This document shows, piece after piece, positions 8,902-17,538 of a DNA stretch of 64,000 bases; position 1 is the stretch's first letter; each line of letters opens with the position of its first letter. Below the pieces are notes generated by a model, which was not told the DNA's origin, did no database searches, and saw only the letters and a program-made list of their open reading frames with translations. A program made the translations under genes and the position numbers. The DNA is from Saccharomonospora sp. NB11 (GTDB lineage Bacteria; Actinomycetota; Actinomycetes; Mycobacteriales; Pseudonocardiaceae): the NCBI RefSeq assembly GCF_015910535.1, contig NZ_JACBJG010000008.1:186001-250000 (forward strand), written 5' to 3'.

Positions 8902-9825
8902 GTGGATCGCAATCCGGAGCAGCTGTACGACCTGGATTCCGGCGTGGCGGTGCCGGAGGAGGCGGTGCTGCTCTACCACTTCGACGGCTTCGTCGACGCG
9001 GGATCGGCGGGACGCATTCTCGTCGACCACCTCCGCTCGGAGTTCGACGGACCCGTGGTGGCGCGATTCGACGTCGATCGGCTGCTCGACTACCGGTCGA
9101 GGCGTCCCACGATGACGTTCGCGGCGGACCACTGGGCCGGCTACGAGGACCCGGAGCTGGTGGTCCGGCTCCTCCACGACGCCGAGGGGACGCCGGTGCT
9201 GCTGTTCACCGGGCCCGAACCCGACACGCAGTGGGAGACGTTCATCGCGGCGGTGCGGGAGCTCGTCCAGCGGTGGCGGGTGCGCCTGTCGGTGATGGCG
9301 CACGGCATCCCGATGGGGGTTCCCCACACCAGGCCGTTGGGGCTGACGGCGCACGCGACCCGGCCGGAACTCGTCCGGAGCTACCGTGCGACGTTCAACC
9401 ACGTCCAGATTCCCGGGAGCGCGGGTGCGCTGCTGCAGTACCGGCTCGGGCAGGCGGGGCACGACGCGCTCGGTTTCGCCGCACATGTTCCGCACTACCT
9501 CGCACAGTCGCGCTACCCGGCCGCGGCGCTGCGCCTGTTCGACGCGGTGACGGAGGCGACCGGGCTGCACGTCCCGCTGGCCGACCTGCGGGAGGCCGCG
9601 CACACCACGAACCTGGAGATCGACCGGCAGGTCGAGGACAGCACCGAGGTCGCGGAGGTCGTCGCGGCGCTGGAGCGGCAGTACGACGCCTTCACAGCCG
9701 CAAGCCCGGAGAGCAACCTGTTGGCCGACGCGGGCGAGATGCCCAGCGGTGATGAGCTGGCGGCGGACTTCGAACGCTTCCTTGCCGAACAGCAGCAGGG
9801 CCGGTCGGAGCCGGGGGAGAGCTGA
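8902..9825 (+). CDS. PAC2 family protein (proteasome assembly chaperone 2-like)
   Basis: 307 residues. The fold of the PAC2 family is suggested by LLYHFDGFVDAGSAGR near the start and GIPMGVPHTRPLGLTAHAT in the middle. Many actinobacteria, which have a 20S proteasome, carry such proteins, but the bacterial role is not established. GTG 8902 was chosen because AGGAGG lies at 8891-8896; the frame is open upstream but lacks a site. Divergent from the ROK regulator. Confidence 0.82.
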   Translation: MDRNPEQLYDLDSGVAVPEEAVLLYHFDGFVDAGSAGRILVDHLRSEFDGPVVARFDVDRLLDYRSRRPTMTFAADHWAGYEDPELVVRLLHDAEGTPVLLFTGPEPDTQWETFIAAVRELVQRWRVRLSVMAHGIPMGVPHTRPLGLTAHATRPELVRSYRATFNHVQIPGSAGALLQYRLGQAGHDALGFAAHVPHYLAQSRYPAAALRLFDAVTEATGLHVPLADLREAAHTTNLEIDRQVEDSTEVAEVVAALERQYDAFTAASPESNLLADAGEMPSGDELAADFERFLAEQQQGRSEPGES

Positions 9826-9895
9826 CGCCGCGCGGGCCGTCGAGGGACGGCCCACGCCATGTCGTGAAGACCACACCACGTCGGTGCTCCGGCGC

Positions 9896-10348
9896 TCAGC
9901 GAAGTCGGTACTCCAGGCAGGGAAGGAGTCGACCGGGGATGGAGCCGGACGGCGAGGAGCCGATGCGGACGGCCCCCATACGTCGGTAGAAGCCCTCGGC
10001 GAAGGGGTCGGCGTCGACGGTGAAGCGAGTGAATCCCAGTTCGCGTGCGGTGTCCGCGGCGTGCTGCCACAGCCGCTGGCCGACCCCAACCCCGATGTGG
10101 TCGGGGTCGACGTACAGCATGGCGAGCTCGCCGTCGGGACGTTCGCCGGTCAGGGAGTAGAAGCCCACGATCGTGCTGTCGAGTCGTGCCACGGTGACGT
10201 GGCTTGCCGCGACGTCGTCGGGCCGAAGCGTCAACTCTGCCCGGCATGCCTCCAGGAAGTCCTCGTCGTAGCCCCAGTGCGCCTTGGAGCGCAGGGCGAG
10301 ATCGCTCAGGAGCGCGGCGTCCTGGGGCAGTGCGGCGCGGAGTCGCAT
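9896..10348 (-). CDS. GNAT family N-acetyltransferase
   Basis: 150 residues with the GNAT fold. A beta strand ELAMLYVDPDHIGVGVGQRLW contains the acetyl-CoA loop (GVGVGQ), and DADPFAEGFYRRMGAVRIG is the typical C-terminal motif. Substrate unknown. The N-terminus MRLRAALPQDAALLSDLALRSKAHWGY supports ATG at 10348; a GTG three codons upstream is an alternative. Faces the PAC2 gene tail to tail. Confidence 0.8.
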   Translation of the reverse strand: MRLRAALPQDAALLSDLALRSKAHWGYDEDFLEACRAELTLRPDDVAASHVTVARLDSTIVGFYSLTGERPDGELAMLYVDPDHIGVGVGQRLWQHAADTARELGFTRFTVDADPFAEGFYRRMGAVRIGSSPSGSIPGRLLPCLEYRLR

Positions 10349-10564
10349 GCCCTTCACTCTGGCGTCGAGTCGACTGACGAGCAAGGGCGGGCTGAGGGCT
10401 TCCCTGCCCAATGGACCGGAAGCGTCGTCCTGCGCGGTCGGACGCGGCAAGGCGCCCACAGAGCGGTGCCCAGGGCTTTGGGATCGCGTCGTCCCGGGTT
10501 GGTCAGGCGCTTCACCGTGGCGACGGCCCACCCGGCTCGGTCGACGATCCCGCCCGCCCTGACG
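10349..10564. other. 216-bp intergenic gap, possible decayed coding remnant
   Basis: Lies between the GNAT gene and the frameshifted hydrolase, both on minus. Short minus-strand frames with a protein-like look (for example DRAGWAVATVKRLTNPG) are interrupted and match nothing I recognise. It may be a remnant of a lost gene or simply spacer. Confidence 0.25.
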
Positions 10565-11388
10565 TCAGCGGTCCCTTCGAGTGTGGGCGGTGACCTCGCG
10601 TACGGCGTCGGCGACGGCTACGAAATCCTTCCTCAGGACCGCACCATGATTGCTCGCGACCTTCGCGCTGATGCGAATGTTCGGGTTGCGAGCAGCCACC
10701 GTGTCGAGGCTGGTGCGTATGCGTTCTTGTTCATCACCACGGCTCCCGAAGGACGTCCCCGAAGCAATCACGTACCGAGCCGGCACGGTGATGTTGTCCA
10801 GCACGGGGCCCAGCTCGCGCTCACGGGAGATCACGCCGATCTCTATGTTGCTGTTCGCCTGCTGTTCGGCGGTCATCCGAGGGGCCAGACCCGTCGGGCG
10901 CAGTAGCGGCAGGAACCAGCTCAACCGCCGAAACAGCTTTCGGATCCGCTGCTCCATGGCTTCGTCGAGCCAGTCGTGTGGAAAGGCGCCATCGACCAAG
11001 ACCGCGCCCAGGCAACGGTCGGGATTCCGGCTGGCCCAGTGCGCCGCGACGAACGCTCCGTAGGACCAGCCCACCAGTAGTGGCCGGGCCACGCCCCTAG
11101 CCGCGAGAACAGCGTCGACGTCACGGACGGCGGCCTCGAAGGAATAGTCCGCCGAACGCTTCGATCTGCCGCGAGCCCGCTCGTCGTAGGTGATGTGTCG
11201 CCACCCCGGGCCCAACTCCGCGATGACCCGTCGCCAGTATCCCTGGGTGGCGAACTGGCCGTTGAGATAGACCACGGGGACACCGGGACCGCGGTGTCGG
11301 TGACGGCCAGCTCGGTGTCGTCGACCGGCAGCATGCCGGTCCAGGCGGTTTGCTCGGTGGTCATGGTTGAGCGTGTCGGCTGCGTCAT
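10565..11388 (-). pseudogene. alpha/beta hydrolase interrupted by a single-base frameshift
   Basis: The N-terminus (MTQPTRSTMTTEQTAWTG, start 11388 with an AGGAG site upstream) and the rest (GVPVVYLNGQF, nucleophile elbow GWSYGA, catalytic-His candidate SNHGAVLRKD) lie in different frames. Adding one base near 11291 (+ strand CCGCGG to CCGCCGG) restores a continuous 274-residue alpha/beta hydrolase. Either the gene is broken, or the deposited sequence has an error. It is divergent from a HTH/MarR regulator, with operator-like palindromes between them, so the pair probably formed one regulated unit. Substrate unknown. Confidence 0.75.
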
Positions 11389-11425
11389 CGCTTCTTCTCC
11401 TGCGCTCGTTGTCGTTTCGCGTATC

Positions 11426-11563
11426 GCAAACGCTACGTTGCATTTCAGTATTAGGCAACAATAAGTTTGCGTTGAGTAGCCATATGTGCAGGTAGGAAGG
11501 CGGCAATCGTTGCAATCGGATGCTTTTCAACGCAATACCGGTGGGTCGCAAGCGTTGCAATGG
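11426..11563. promoter_or_regulatory. cluster of GCAA-N3-TTGC palindromes (operator candidates)
   Basis: Two perfect 11-bp palindromes, GCAATCGTTGC (11503-11513) and GCAAGCGTTGC (11548-11558), have centres 45 bp apart. A looser copy, GCAAACGCTACGTTGC, is at 11426-11441. TTGCGTTGA (11467-11475) and its complement TCAACGCAA (11527-11535) form another inverted pair. The region is notably AT-richer than its surroundings and lies between divergent genes, as expected for operators of the neighbouring regulator. Confidence 0.6.
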
Positions 11564-11616
11564 TTAGAAGACGAAAGCTATGCTGAGGTGGCAAGGGAGT
11601 GTGAAGGGGGTTCGCG

Positions 11617-12411
11617 GTGCCGGGAGGCAGACTCACCCAGCAGGAACGTCGACAGATCGAGCTGGGGGTGGCCGAGGGACTGGCCTACGCGGAGATCGCC
11701 AGGCGTCTGGACCGTCCCACCTCGACGATCACACGCGAGGTGATGCGTAACGGAGGCCCCGTCGCCTATCGCGCCGACGTGGCTCACCGCGCCACCGAGC
11801 GCCGCGCTCGTCGGCGCAGGCGAGCCGTCCTTCGCGTGTCACCGGTGTCCGAGCAGGGACACGGACGCGACGTCGACTCCGTGCGTGAGTACGAGGAGGC
11901 GTTCACCACTCTCCTGATGCAACAGGGGCTGCCCAAGATGATGGCCCGAGTGCTGACCTGTCTGCTCACCACCGACGCGGGCAGCCTCACTGCGTCCGAA
12001 CTCGTCGAGCGTCTCCAGGTGAGCCCGGCGTCCGTCTCCAAAGCGATCTCGTTCCTCGAAAGTCAGGGTCTCATTCGCCGGGAGCGAGCCGAGGGTCGCC
12101 GCGAGCGTTACCTCGTCGACGACGACGTCTGGTATCAGTCGATGATCGCCGCCGCGCGAGCTCACGCTCAGCTCGCCCGGACCGCCCGGCAGGGCGTCGA
12201 CATTCTCGGCCCCGACACCCCCGCTGCCGTCCGGCTGGTCAAGATCGCCCACTTCGTCGACTTCGTCGGCGAGAACATCACCCGCGCCGCGGAGCAAGCG
12301 CGTGAGATCCTTCACGCCGAGCCTGAGGGGAACTCGAGTGGCGCGGCCACGCCGCGTTCAGGCCGCGGGGAGGCAGCCGTCTCGGCGGCGGACGCTGACG
12401 AAGGTTCTTGA
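11617..12411 (+). CDS. transcriptional regulator with IS30-type HTH plus MarR/GbsR-like domain
   Basis: 264 residues. Residues 5-45 (LTQQERRQIELGVAEGLAYAEIARRLDRPTSTITREV) look like the HTH_38 domain found at the N-terminus of IS30 transposases. Residues 90-190 form a winged helix of the MarR/GbsR type (ELVERLQVSPASVSKAISFLESQGLIRRE). No transposase catalytic domain is present. The divergent hydrolase and the palindromes upstream suggest it represses its own gene and the hydrolase. GTG start at 11617 assumed from AAGGGG near 11604. Confidence 0.75.
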   Translation: MPGGRLTQQERRQIELGVAEGLAYAEIARRLDRPTSTITREVMRNGGPVAYRADVAHRATERRARRRRRAVLRVSPVSEQGHGRDVDSVREYEEAFTTLLMQQGLPKMMARVLTCLLTTDAGSLTASELVERLQVSPASVSKAISFLESQGLIRRERAEGRRERYLVDDDVWYQSMIAAARAHAQLARTARQGVDILGPDTPAAVRLVKIAHFVDFVGENITRAAEQAREILHAEPEGNSSGAATPRSGRGEAAVSAADADEGS

Positions 12412-12432
12412 AGAAAACGCATTGAATGTGAC

Positions 12433-12447
12433 GAGCACTTCGTGCTC
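12433..12447 (+). terminator. small hairpin after the HTH/MarR gene
   Basis: GAGCAC/GTGCTC with a TTC loop, 22 bases after the regulator stop. No T tail. A weak terminator candidate. Confidence 0.3.
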
Positions 12448-12463
12448 AGCCATGTACGACAAC

Positions 12464-12501
12464 GAAAAAGCCCCCACTCCGAAGTTTCGGAATGGGGGCT
12501 T
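12464..12501 (-). terminator. rho-independent terminator of the tRNA-Gly-Cys-Val operon
   Basis: On the minus strand a stem AAGCCCCCATTCCGAA paired with its near complement ends in CTTTTTCG, just after the CCA end of tRNA-Val. The T run lies on the minus side only, so it serves the tRNA transcript. Confidence 0.75.
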
Positions 12502-12503
12502 CG

Positions 12504-12578
12504 TGGTGCGCGATACTGGGATCGAACCAGTGACCTCTACCGTGTCAAGGTAGCGCTCTCCCGCTGAGCTAATCGCGC
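12504..12578 (-). tRNA. tRNA-Val (GAC)
   Basis: 75 nt including an encoded CCA (TGG at 12504-12506 on plus). Acceptor stem GCGCGAT/ATCGCGC, D arm TAGCTCAGCGGGAGAGC, anticodon loop CTTGACACG with GAC, T arm GGTTCGATCC. Last of three minus-strand tRNA genes, one base from tRNA-Cys. Confidence 0.95.
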
Positions 12579-12579
12579 G

Positions 12580-12651
12580 AGGCGGAGACGGGAATCGAAC
12601 CCGTGTACAGGGCTTTGCAGGCCCTTGCCTGAACCACTCGGCCACTCCGCC
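12580..12651 (-). tRNA. tRNA-Cys (GCA)
   Basis: 72 nt; acceptor stem GGCGGAG/CTCCGCC, anticodon loop CTGCAAA with GCA, T loop GGTTCGATTCC, discriminator U as required for cysteine tRNA. CCA is not encoded. Confidence 0.95.
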
Positions 12652-12707
12652 GTGGGTGTGGATCAAGCCGCGAGCTCGATCCAACTGCGGAATGCCCGCC
12701 GCAGTCG

Positions 12708-12780
12708 AGCGGACGACGGGACTCGAACCCGCGACCCTCACCTTGGCAAGGTGATGCGCTACCAACTGCGCTACGTCCGC
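12708..12780 (-). tRNA. tRNA-Gly (GCC)
   Basis: 73 nt; acceptor stem GCGGACG/CGTCCGC, anticodon loop TTGCCAA with GCC, T arm GGGTTCGAGTCCC. First gene of the minus-strand tRNA cluster. A TACAGT -10-like hexamer lies upstream on minus (12843-12848). Confidence 0.95.
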
Positions 12781-12842
12781 ATTTCGCGACTCCGAGCCGC
12801 TCGGCCTCCCGGTCGGTGACCCGTCGTCGTCGTGTGGAAAGA

Positions 12843-12848
12843 ACTGTA
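12843..12848 (-). promoter_or_regulatory. -10 element candidate for the tRNA-Gly-Cys-Val operon
   Basis: TACAGT on the minus strand, about 60 bases before tRNA-Gly, in a spacer with no gene. The same hexamer precedes the plus-strand tRNA-Val at 13650. No convincing -35 was found. Confidence 0.4.
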
Positions 12849-12908
12849 TCGGATCGCCGAAACGGGGTTTACGCGGGGGGTGGTCATGCGCCGTTGCATG
12901 CCCCGTGA

Positions 12909-13334
12909 TCAGCCCAAATCGTGGGGAATGAGCCGTGTGAGCGCGTCGTCGACGTCGACCCACAGGTGTTCGTTGCCGGGGAGCACGACGTCGTAGGTCT
13001 GGTCGAGGAAGTCGGCGAGCTCCTGAGCGGACGCCTCGAACATCGCGTGACCCGACGGCGAGTTCAGTTCCACGAAGACGGAGTCGGGGTCCTCGATCGA
13101 CGGCTTGAGTCGGACGTCGCCGTCGCCTGCCTCGCCGAGTAGCCCGTCGGCCAGCAGGTCGCGGGCGAAGGCCCACTCGACCCAGCCGGCTCGGCCGGTG
13201 CGGAATGCGGCCACGACCGCGTACGGGTCGCGGGTGTCGTACCTCAGCTCGACCTTGACCGGGACCGGCGGGGTACGCGGTGCCAGAAGGTCGAAGACCG
13301 CCGTGGACCGGAGCGTGACGTGTTCGTTTCGCAT
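12909..13334 (-). CDS. SsgA family sporulation/cell division regulator (SsgB-like)
   Basis: 141 residues, the normal size for SsgA-like proteins. Family marks are LRYDTRDPYAVVAAF near residue 30, WVEWAFARDLLADGL, and FVELNSPSGHAMFEASAQELADFLDQT. In mycelial actinomycetes such proteins help place FtsZ rings for septation and sporulation. ATG 13334 has AGAAGGG about nine bases upstream. It is monocistronic, between tRNA genes. SsgB is the most widespread member, so it is the best guess, but the sequence alone does not settle which paralogue. Confidence 0.85.
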   Translation of the reverse strand: MRNEHVTLRSTAVFDLLAPRTPPVPVKVELRYDTRDPYAVVAAFRTGRAGWVEWAFARDLLADGLLGEAGDGDVRLKPSIEDPDSVFVELNSPSGHAMFEASAQELADFLDQTYDVVLPGNEHLWVDVDDALTRLIPHDLG

Positions 13335-13670
13335 GGTCGTTACCCTTCTGCTCCTTTCCGGCCGGGTTCGGCCGTGTCCTACGGGTGAGACGCGCACGGG
13401 TGCCGATTCGCTCGCTACGAACCGGAACATCACCCGAACGTGTGGGTCTCGCGGTGGGACTCCGGTACATCCTGCGCACAACACCGAGCGGAAGGACAGG
13501 CAAGTCGCGCGAATGTTGCAGCAGCCGCGTTCGCCGGTCGGATTCGTCCTCGGAGTGTCTTCCGGACACGGATCGGTGTGTCACCTGCAGAAATCCCGTC
13601 GCTCCCCACGAAAGGGGACCCCCGTTCACGGGGCGCTATCGGCCTCCGCTACAGTAGTTCCCATCGCAAG
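13335..13670. other. 336-bp intergenic region between ssgB-like gene and tRNA-Val
   Basis: Contains the divergent promoters of the ssgB-like gene and tRNA-Val(CAC). Only one element could be placed: TACAGT at 13650-13655, about 16 bases before the tRNA. No supported coding frame. Confidence 0.5.
13650..13655 (+). promoter_or_regulatory. -10 element candidate for tRNA-Val (CAC)
   Basis: TACAGT, with TTCACG upstream at 13625-13630 (19-base spacing) as a possible -35. Position fits transcription starting a few bases before the tRNA. Confidence 0.45.
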
Positions 13671-13745
13671 GGGCGATTAGCTCAGCGGGAGAGCGCTTCG
13701 TTCACACCGAAGAGGTCACTGGTTCGATCCCAGTATCGCCCACCA
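13671..13745 (+). tRNA. tRNA-Val (CAC)
   Basis: 75 nt with encoded CCA. Acceptor stem GGGCGAT/ATCGCCC, anticodon loop TTCACAC with CAC, T arm GGTTCGATCC. Apart from the anticodon stem-loop and one acceptor pair it is the same as tRNA-Val(GAC) at 12504-12578. Confidence 0.95.
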
Positions 13746-13769
13746 CGAATATGGAGTTGTTTTTCCTGG

Positions 13770-13797
13770 AAGACCCGGCTTTTCGCCGGGTCTTTTC
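13770..13797 (+). terminator. rho-independent terminator of tRNA-Val (CAC)
   Basis: Stem AAGACCCGGC/GCCGGGTCTT (13770-13779 and 13785-13794) with loop TTTTC and a short T run. A textbook terminator 25 bases after the tRNA. Confidence 0.85.
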
Positions 13798-14278
13798 TCA
13801 TGTTCCCGTCGCCTTTGGTTCCAACCAGCCACGATGGGGCGCACACCCCGTCCCGAGTGAACGGATCGGACACGGTCCGCGGCTGACCTCGCGACGTTGG
13901 TCGGTCGGCTGCCCACGACCGGGCGGTGTACGACCGGGTCATCCACCCGCTACGGTGGGTGCCCGTTCACGCACGGCGACAAACCGAATCGTCGATCTTG
14001 GTGCGACATGGATCGGGGTGTCGCGAGTCGTCGACCGTCGCCGCGAACGCTGGTCACACGGAGTCGGGAACCTCTGTTCTTAGCTCCCTCCAAGGTAGTG
14101 ACCGTCTCGGGCGTTGTAACAGCCCTGTAACCATGCCCACCTTGTGTCCGGGGTCACAGTCCCGTGGGCGAGTGCTGTGGTCTCCTGGAGAGCTGTTCCG
14201 CGACCCGGGGCCGCGGCGAGGACCGCGGGGATTAGCATCGTGCCTGCACGTCAAATCACGTCCCCAAGGGAGTTCCCC
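13798..14278. other. 481-bp non-coding region upstream of thrS
   Basis: No supported gene. It should contain the thrS promoter and leader. I looked for a T-box (conserved TGGNACCGCG and antiterminator) and did not find one. The last 180 bases are rich in short GC stems but no clear terminator is seen. Confidence 0.5.
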
Positions 14279-16351
14279 GTGTCGCAGTCGTCGTCCGCCG
14301 CAGCCTCGTCCGCCTCGCGCGTGGTGGTGCGAGCAGGCACTACGGCGGGTGCCGCGGTGCGCGAGGCGGGTCATCCGAGCAAGGGGCCGCAGGCCGTCGT
14401 GGTCGTGCGGGACTCCGAGGGAACGCTGCGTGACCTGTCGTGGGTCCCGGACGTCGACGTCGAGGTGGAGCCGGTGGCCGCCGACACCGAGGACGGCCGC
14501 AGTGTCATCAGGCACTCGGCGGCGCACGTGCTCGCCCAGGCGGTGCAGCAGCAGTTCCCGGAGGCGAAGCTCGGTATCGGCCCGCCGATCAAGGACGGCT
14601 TCTACTACGACTTCGCCGTCGACCGGCCCTTCACCCCGGAGGACCTGCAGGCGCTCGAGAAGCGCATGAAGCAGATCATCAAGGGCGCGCAGCAGTTCTC
14701 GCGTCGAGTGGTCGAGTCGGTGGAGGCGGCCAAGGCCGAGCTGGCCGACGAGCCTTTCAAGCTCGAACTGGTGGACCTGAAGTCCGGCTCCGAGGACGTC
14801 GACACCTCCGAGGTCATGGAGGTCGGCGGTGGCGAGCTGACGATCTACGACAACCTCGACGCGCGCACCAAGGAACGCGTGTGGGGCGACCTCTGCCGCG
14901 GTCCGCACGTGCCGACGACGAAGTACATCCCCGCCTTCAAACTCACCCGGGTGGCCGCCGCCTACTGGCGCGGTGACGAAAAGAACCCGCAGTTGCAGCG
15001 CATCTACGGCACGGCGTGGGAGTCGTCGGAGGCGCAGGACGCCTACCTGACCATGCTGGAGGAGGCCGAGCGGCGCGACCACCGCAGGCTCGGTGCGGAA
15101 CTCGACCTGTTCTCCTTCCCCGACGAGATCGGCTCCGGTCTGCCGGTCTTCCACCCCAAGGGCGGCGTGATCCGCAAGGAGCTGGAGGACTACTCCCGGC
15201 GTCGGCACGAGGAGGCGGGGTACGAGTTCGTCAACACCCCGCACATCACCAAGGGGCAGCTCTTCGAGACGTCCGGGCACCTCGACTGGTACCGCGAGGG
15301 CATGTACCCCGGGATGCACCTCGACGCGGAGTACGACGAGGACGGCAAGGTGCGCAAGCCCGGCCAGGAGTACTTCCTGAAGCCGATGAACTGCCCCATG
15401 CACAACCTCATCTACCGCTCGCGCGGGCGCAGCTACCGGGAGCTGCCGCTCCGGCTGTTCGAGTTCGGCACGGTGTACCGCTACGAGAAGTCGGGTGTGG
15501 TGCACGGCCTCACGCGGGCCAGGGGCTTCACCCAGGACGACGCGCACATCTACTGCACCGTCGACCAGATGCAGGACGAGATCAAGTCGCTGCTGCGGTT
15601 CGTGCTCGACCTGCTGCGCGACTACGGTCTGGACGACTTCTACCTCGAACTGTCCACCCGTGACCCGAAGAAGTCCATCGGCAGCGACGAGGATTGGGAG
15701 CGGGCGACCAACGCGCTGCGCGAGGCGGCGGAGGCGAGTGGCCTGGAGCTGGTGCTCGACCCGGGCGGTGCCGCCTTCTACGCGCCGAAGATCAGCGTTC
15801 AGGTGAAGGACGCCATCGGCCGGAGCTGGCAGATGTCGACCATCCAGGTCGACCTCATGGAGCCGGAGCTCTTCGGCCTGGAGTACCAGGCGGCCGACGG
15901 GTCGCGGCAGCAGCCGGTGATGATCCACCGCGCGCTGTTCGGCTCGATGGAGCGGTTCTTCGGCGTGCTCACCGAGCACTACGCGGGCGCGTTCCCCGCG
16001 TGGTTGGCCCCGGTCCAGGTGGTCGGCATCCCGATCGCCGACGCGCACGTCGAGCACCTGCGTGGCGTCGAGAAGGCGCTGCGTGCTCGTGGCCTGCGGG
16101 TCGACATCGACACCAGCGACGACCGCATGCAGAAGAAGATCCGCACGCACACCACGCAGAAGGTGCCGTTCCTGCTGCTCGCCGGTGGCAAGGACGTGGA
16201 GGCCGGCGCGGTGTCGTTCCGGTTCCGTGACGGCAGCCAGATCAACGGCGTGCCGGTGGCGAAGGCCGTCGAGGCCGTGGCCGACTGGGTGGAGCGCAGG
16301 GAGAACGCCTCGCCCACCGCGGAGGCCCTGGGGGCGTTCCTTGGCCAGTGA
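14279..16351 (+). CDS. thrS: Threonine--tRNA ligase
   Basis: 690 residues, class II aminoacyl-tRNA synthetase. After a 30-residue Ser/Ala-rich N-terminus and a TGS-like segment comes the editing domain ([11 protein letters not shown], the HxxxH site) and the catalytic core: zinc ligand in KPMNCPMHN, motif 2 [21 protein letters not shown], motif 3 [12 protein letters not shown], then the anticodon domain. GTG 14279 chosen from AAGGGAG at 14266-14272. Followed by a HIT gene, pgsA and pimA, the mycobacterial order. Confidence 0.95.
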   Translation: MSQSSSAAASSASRVVVRAGTTAGAAVREAGHPSKGPQAVVVVRDSEGTLRDLSWVPDVDVEVEPVAADTEDGRSVIRHSAAHVLAQAVQQQFPEAKLGIGPPIKDGFYYDFAVDRPFTPEDLQALEKRMKQIIKGAQQFSRRVVESVEAAKAELADEPFKLELVDLKSGSEDVDTSEVMEVGGGELTIYDNLDARTKERVWGDLCRGPHVPTTKYIPAFKLTRVAAAYWRGDEKNPQLQRIYGTAWESSEAQDAYLTMLEEAERRDHRRLGAELDLFSFPDEIGSGLPVFHPKGGVIRKELEDYSRRRHEEAGYEFVNTPHITKGQLFETSGHLDWYREGMYPGMHLDAEYDEDGKVRKPGQEYFLKPMNCPMHNLIYRSRGRSYRELPLRLFEFGTVYRYEKSGVVHGLTRARGFTQDDAHIYCTVDQMQDEIKSLLRFVLDLLRDYGLDDFYLELSTRDPKKSIGSDEDWERATNALREAAEASGLELVLDPGGAAFYAPKISVQVKDAIGRSWQMSTIQVDLMEPELFGLEYQAADGSRQQPVMIHRALFGSMERFFGVLTEHYAGAFPAWLAPVQVVGIPIADAHVEHLRGVEKALRARGLRVDIDTSDDRMQKKIRTHTTQKVPFLLLAGGKDVEAGAVSFRFRDGSQINGVPVAKAVEAVADWVERRENASPTAEALGAFLGQ

Positions 16352-16892
16352 CGAGTCGCGCGGGGAATTCGTCGAACAGGACGGTGTGGGGGTCCCGGAC
16401 CAGCTCCAACGGCTGTGGACTCCGCACCGGCTCGCCTACATCAAGGGTGAGAACAAGCCCGACGGGGACGGTGAGAGCGGGTGTCCGTTCTGCCGTCTCG
16501 TCGAGTTGGACGACGAGAGCGCGTTGATCGTCGCGCGCGGCGAGTCGGTGTTCGCCGTGCTCAATCTGTACCCGTACAACCCGGGGCATCTCATGGTGGT
16601 GCCCTACCGGCACGTGGCCGACTACACCGACCTCACGCCCGAGGAGACCGCCGAGGTCGCCGACTACACCAAGCACGCCATGCGGGTGATCCGGACGGTG
16701 TCCGGTGCGCACGGCTTCAACATCGGGCTGAACCAGGGCGTGGCCGCCGGAGCGGGAATCGCCGCCCACCTGCACCAGCACGTGGTGCCGAGGTGGGGCG
16801 GCGACTCCAACTTCATGCCGGTCGTCGGGCACACCAAGGTGCTGCCCCAACTGCTCGGAGAGACACGGACGCTGCTCGCCGACGCCTGGTGA
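16341..16892 (+). CDS. HIT family hydrolase (AP4A phosphorylase-like)
   Basis: 183 residues. CPFC near residue 50 and the catalytic histidine triad [10 protein letters not shown] near residue 143 mark a HIT nucleotide hydrolase/transferase; [18 protein letters not shown] is typical. It resembles Rv2613c of M. tuberculosis, described as an AP4A phosphorylase. TTG 16341 gives an 11-base overlap with thrS; GTG 16386 is a shorter alternative. Co-transcribed with thrS. Confidence 0.88.
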   Translation: MASDESRGEFVEQDGVGVPDQLQRLWTPHRLAYIKGENKPDGDGESGCPFCRLVELDDESALIVARGESVFAVLNLYPYNPGHLMVVPYRHVADYTDLTPEETAEVADYTKHAMRVIRTVSGAHGFNIGLNQGVAAGAGIAAHLHQHVVPRWGGDSNFMPVVGHTKVLPQLLGETRTLLADAW

Positions 16893-16901
16893 GTCGACGA
16901 C

Positions 16902-17444
16902 TCAGTCCTGCCGCACCGCTTCGATGTCGAGCTCGATCACGACCTTGTCGCTGACGACGGCCGACGGGATGGTGCCGCCCACTCCGAAGTCGGTGCGCTT
17001 GATCTCCGTGCGTGCGGACACGCCGAGCACCTTGCTGCCCTCGGTCATGCCGTCGCCGAATCCGCCGAGCTCGGCGGTGAGGGTGACGGGCCGGGTGACG
17101 CCGCGCAGGGTCAGCTCGCCGTCGATGAGGTAGTCCTCACCGTCCACGCGCACGCCGGTGGAGCGGAAGCTCAACGTGGGGTGGTTCTCGGCGTCGAGGA
17201 AGTCGGCGCTGCGCACGTGCTCGTCACGCTGCTGGTTGGTGGTGTCGATGCTGGCGGCCTGCATGGTCGCGGTCACCGACGAGTCGGTGATGTTCTCCGC
17301 CGTGGTGATCTCGCCGGACAGCTCGGTGAACCGGCCCCGCACCCGCGACACGCCGAGGTGGCGGACGAGGAAGCTGACGTTGGAGTGCACCGGGTCGATC
17401 GTCCAGGTGCCGGTGAGATAGCCGGGTATGGCGGTGGCGGTCAT
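16902..17444 (-). CDS. YceI family protein
   Basis: 180 residues, the lipocalin-like YceI domain: WTIDPVHSNVSFLVRHLGVSRVRGRF near the start, then FRSTGVR and LTLRGVTRPVTL. YceI proteins bind isoprenoid-type lipids. No clear signal peptide, so cytoplasmic here. ATG 17444 has AGAGGGG upstream; a longer form from 17480 is possible. Divergent from a MarR gene with a palindrome between them. Confidence 0.85.
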   Translation of the reverse strand: MTATAIPGYLTGTWTIDPVHSNVSFLVRHLGVSRVRGRFTELSGEITTAENITDSSVTATMQAASIDTTNQQRDEHVRSADFLDAENHPTLSFRSTGVRVDGEDYLIDGELTLRGVTRPVTLTAELGGFGDGMTEGSKVLGVSARTEIKRTDFGVGGTIPSAVVSDKVVIELDIEAVRQD

Positions 17445-17496
17445 GGGTTTCCCCTCTGTAGTGGATCTTGTCGGGCTCACTCTAGACGAGTGATGA

Positions 17497-17508
17497 TTGA
17501 GCGCTCAA
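17497..17508. promoter_or_regulatory. TTGAGCGCTCAA palindrome, MarR operator candidate
   Basis: Perfect 12-bp palindrome between the divergent yceI and marR genes, about 30 bases before the marR start and 53 before yceI. Position and shape fit a MarR dimer site controlling both genes. Confidence 0.6.
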
Positions 17509-17538
17509 CTAGTGGGACGGCCCGGCTAGACTGGGGTC

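Noticed and set aside
11617-11760. IS30 transposase fragment
   Set aside because: The HTH continues in frame into a full MarR-like domain and no DDE domain or terminal repeats are seen, so it is a regulator.
13798-14278. T-box riboswitch for thrS
   Set aside because: The conserved T-box sequence and terminator/antiterminator pair were not found.
14054-16150. 698-codon frame on minus opposite thrS
   Set aside because: Antisense shadow of thrS.
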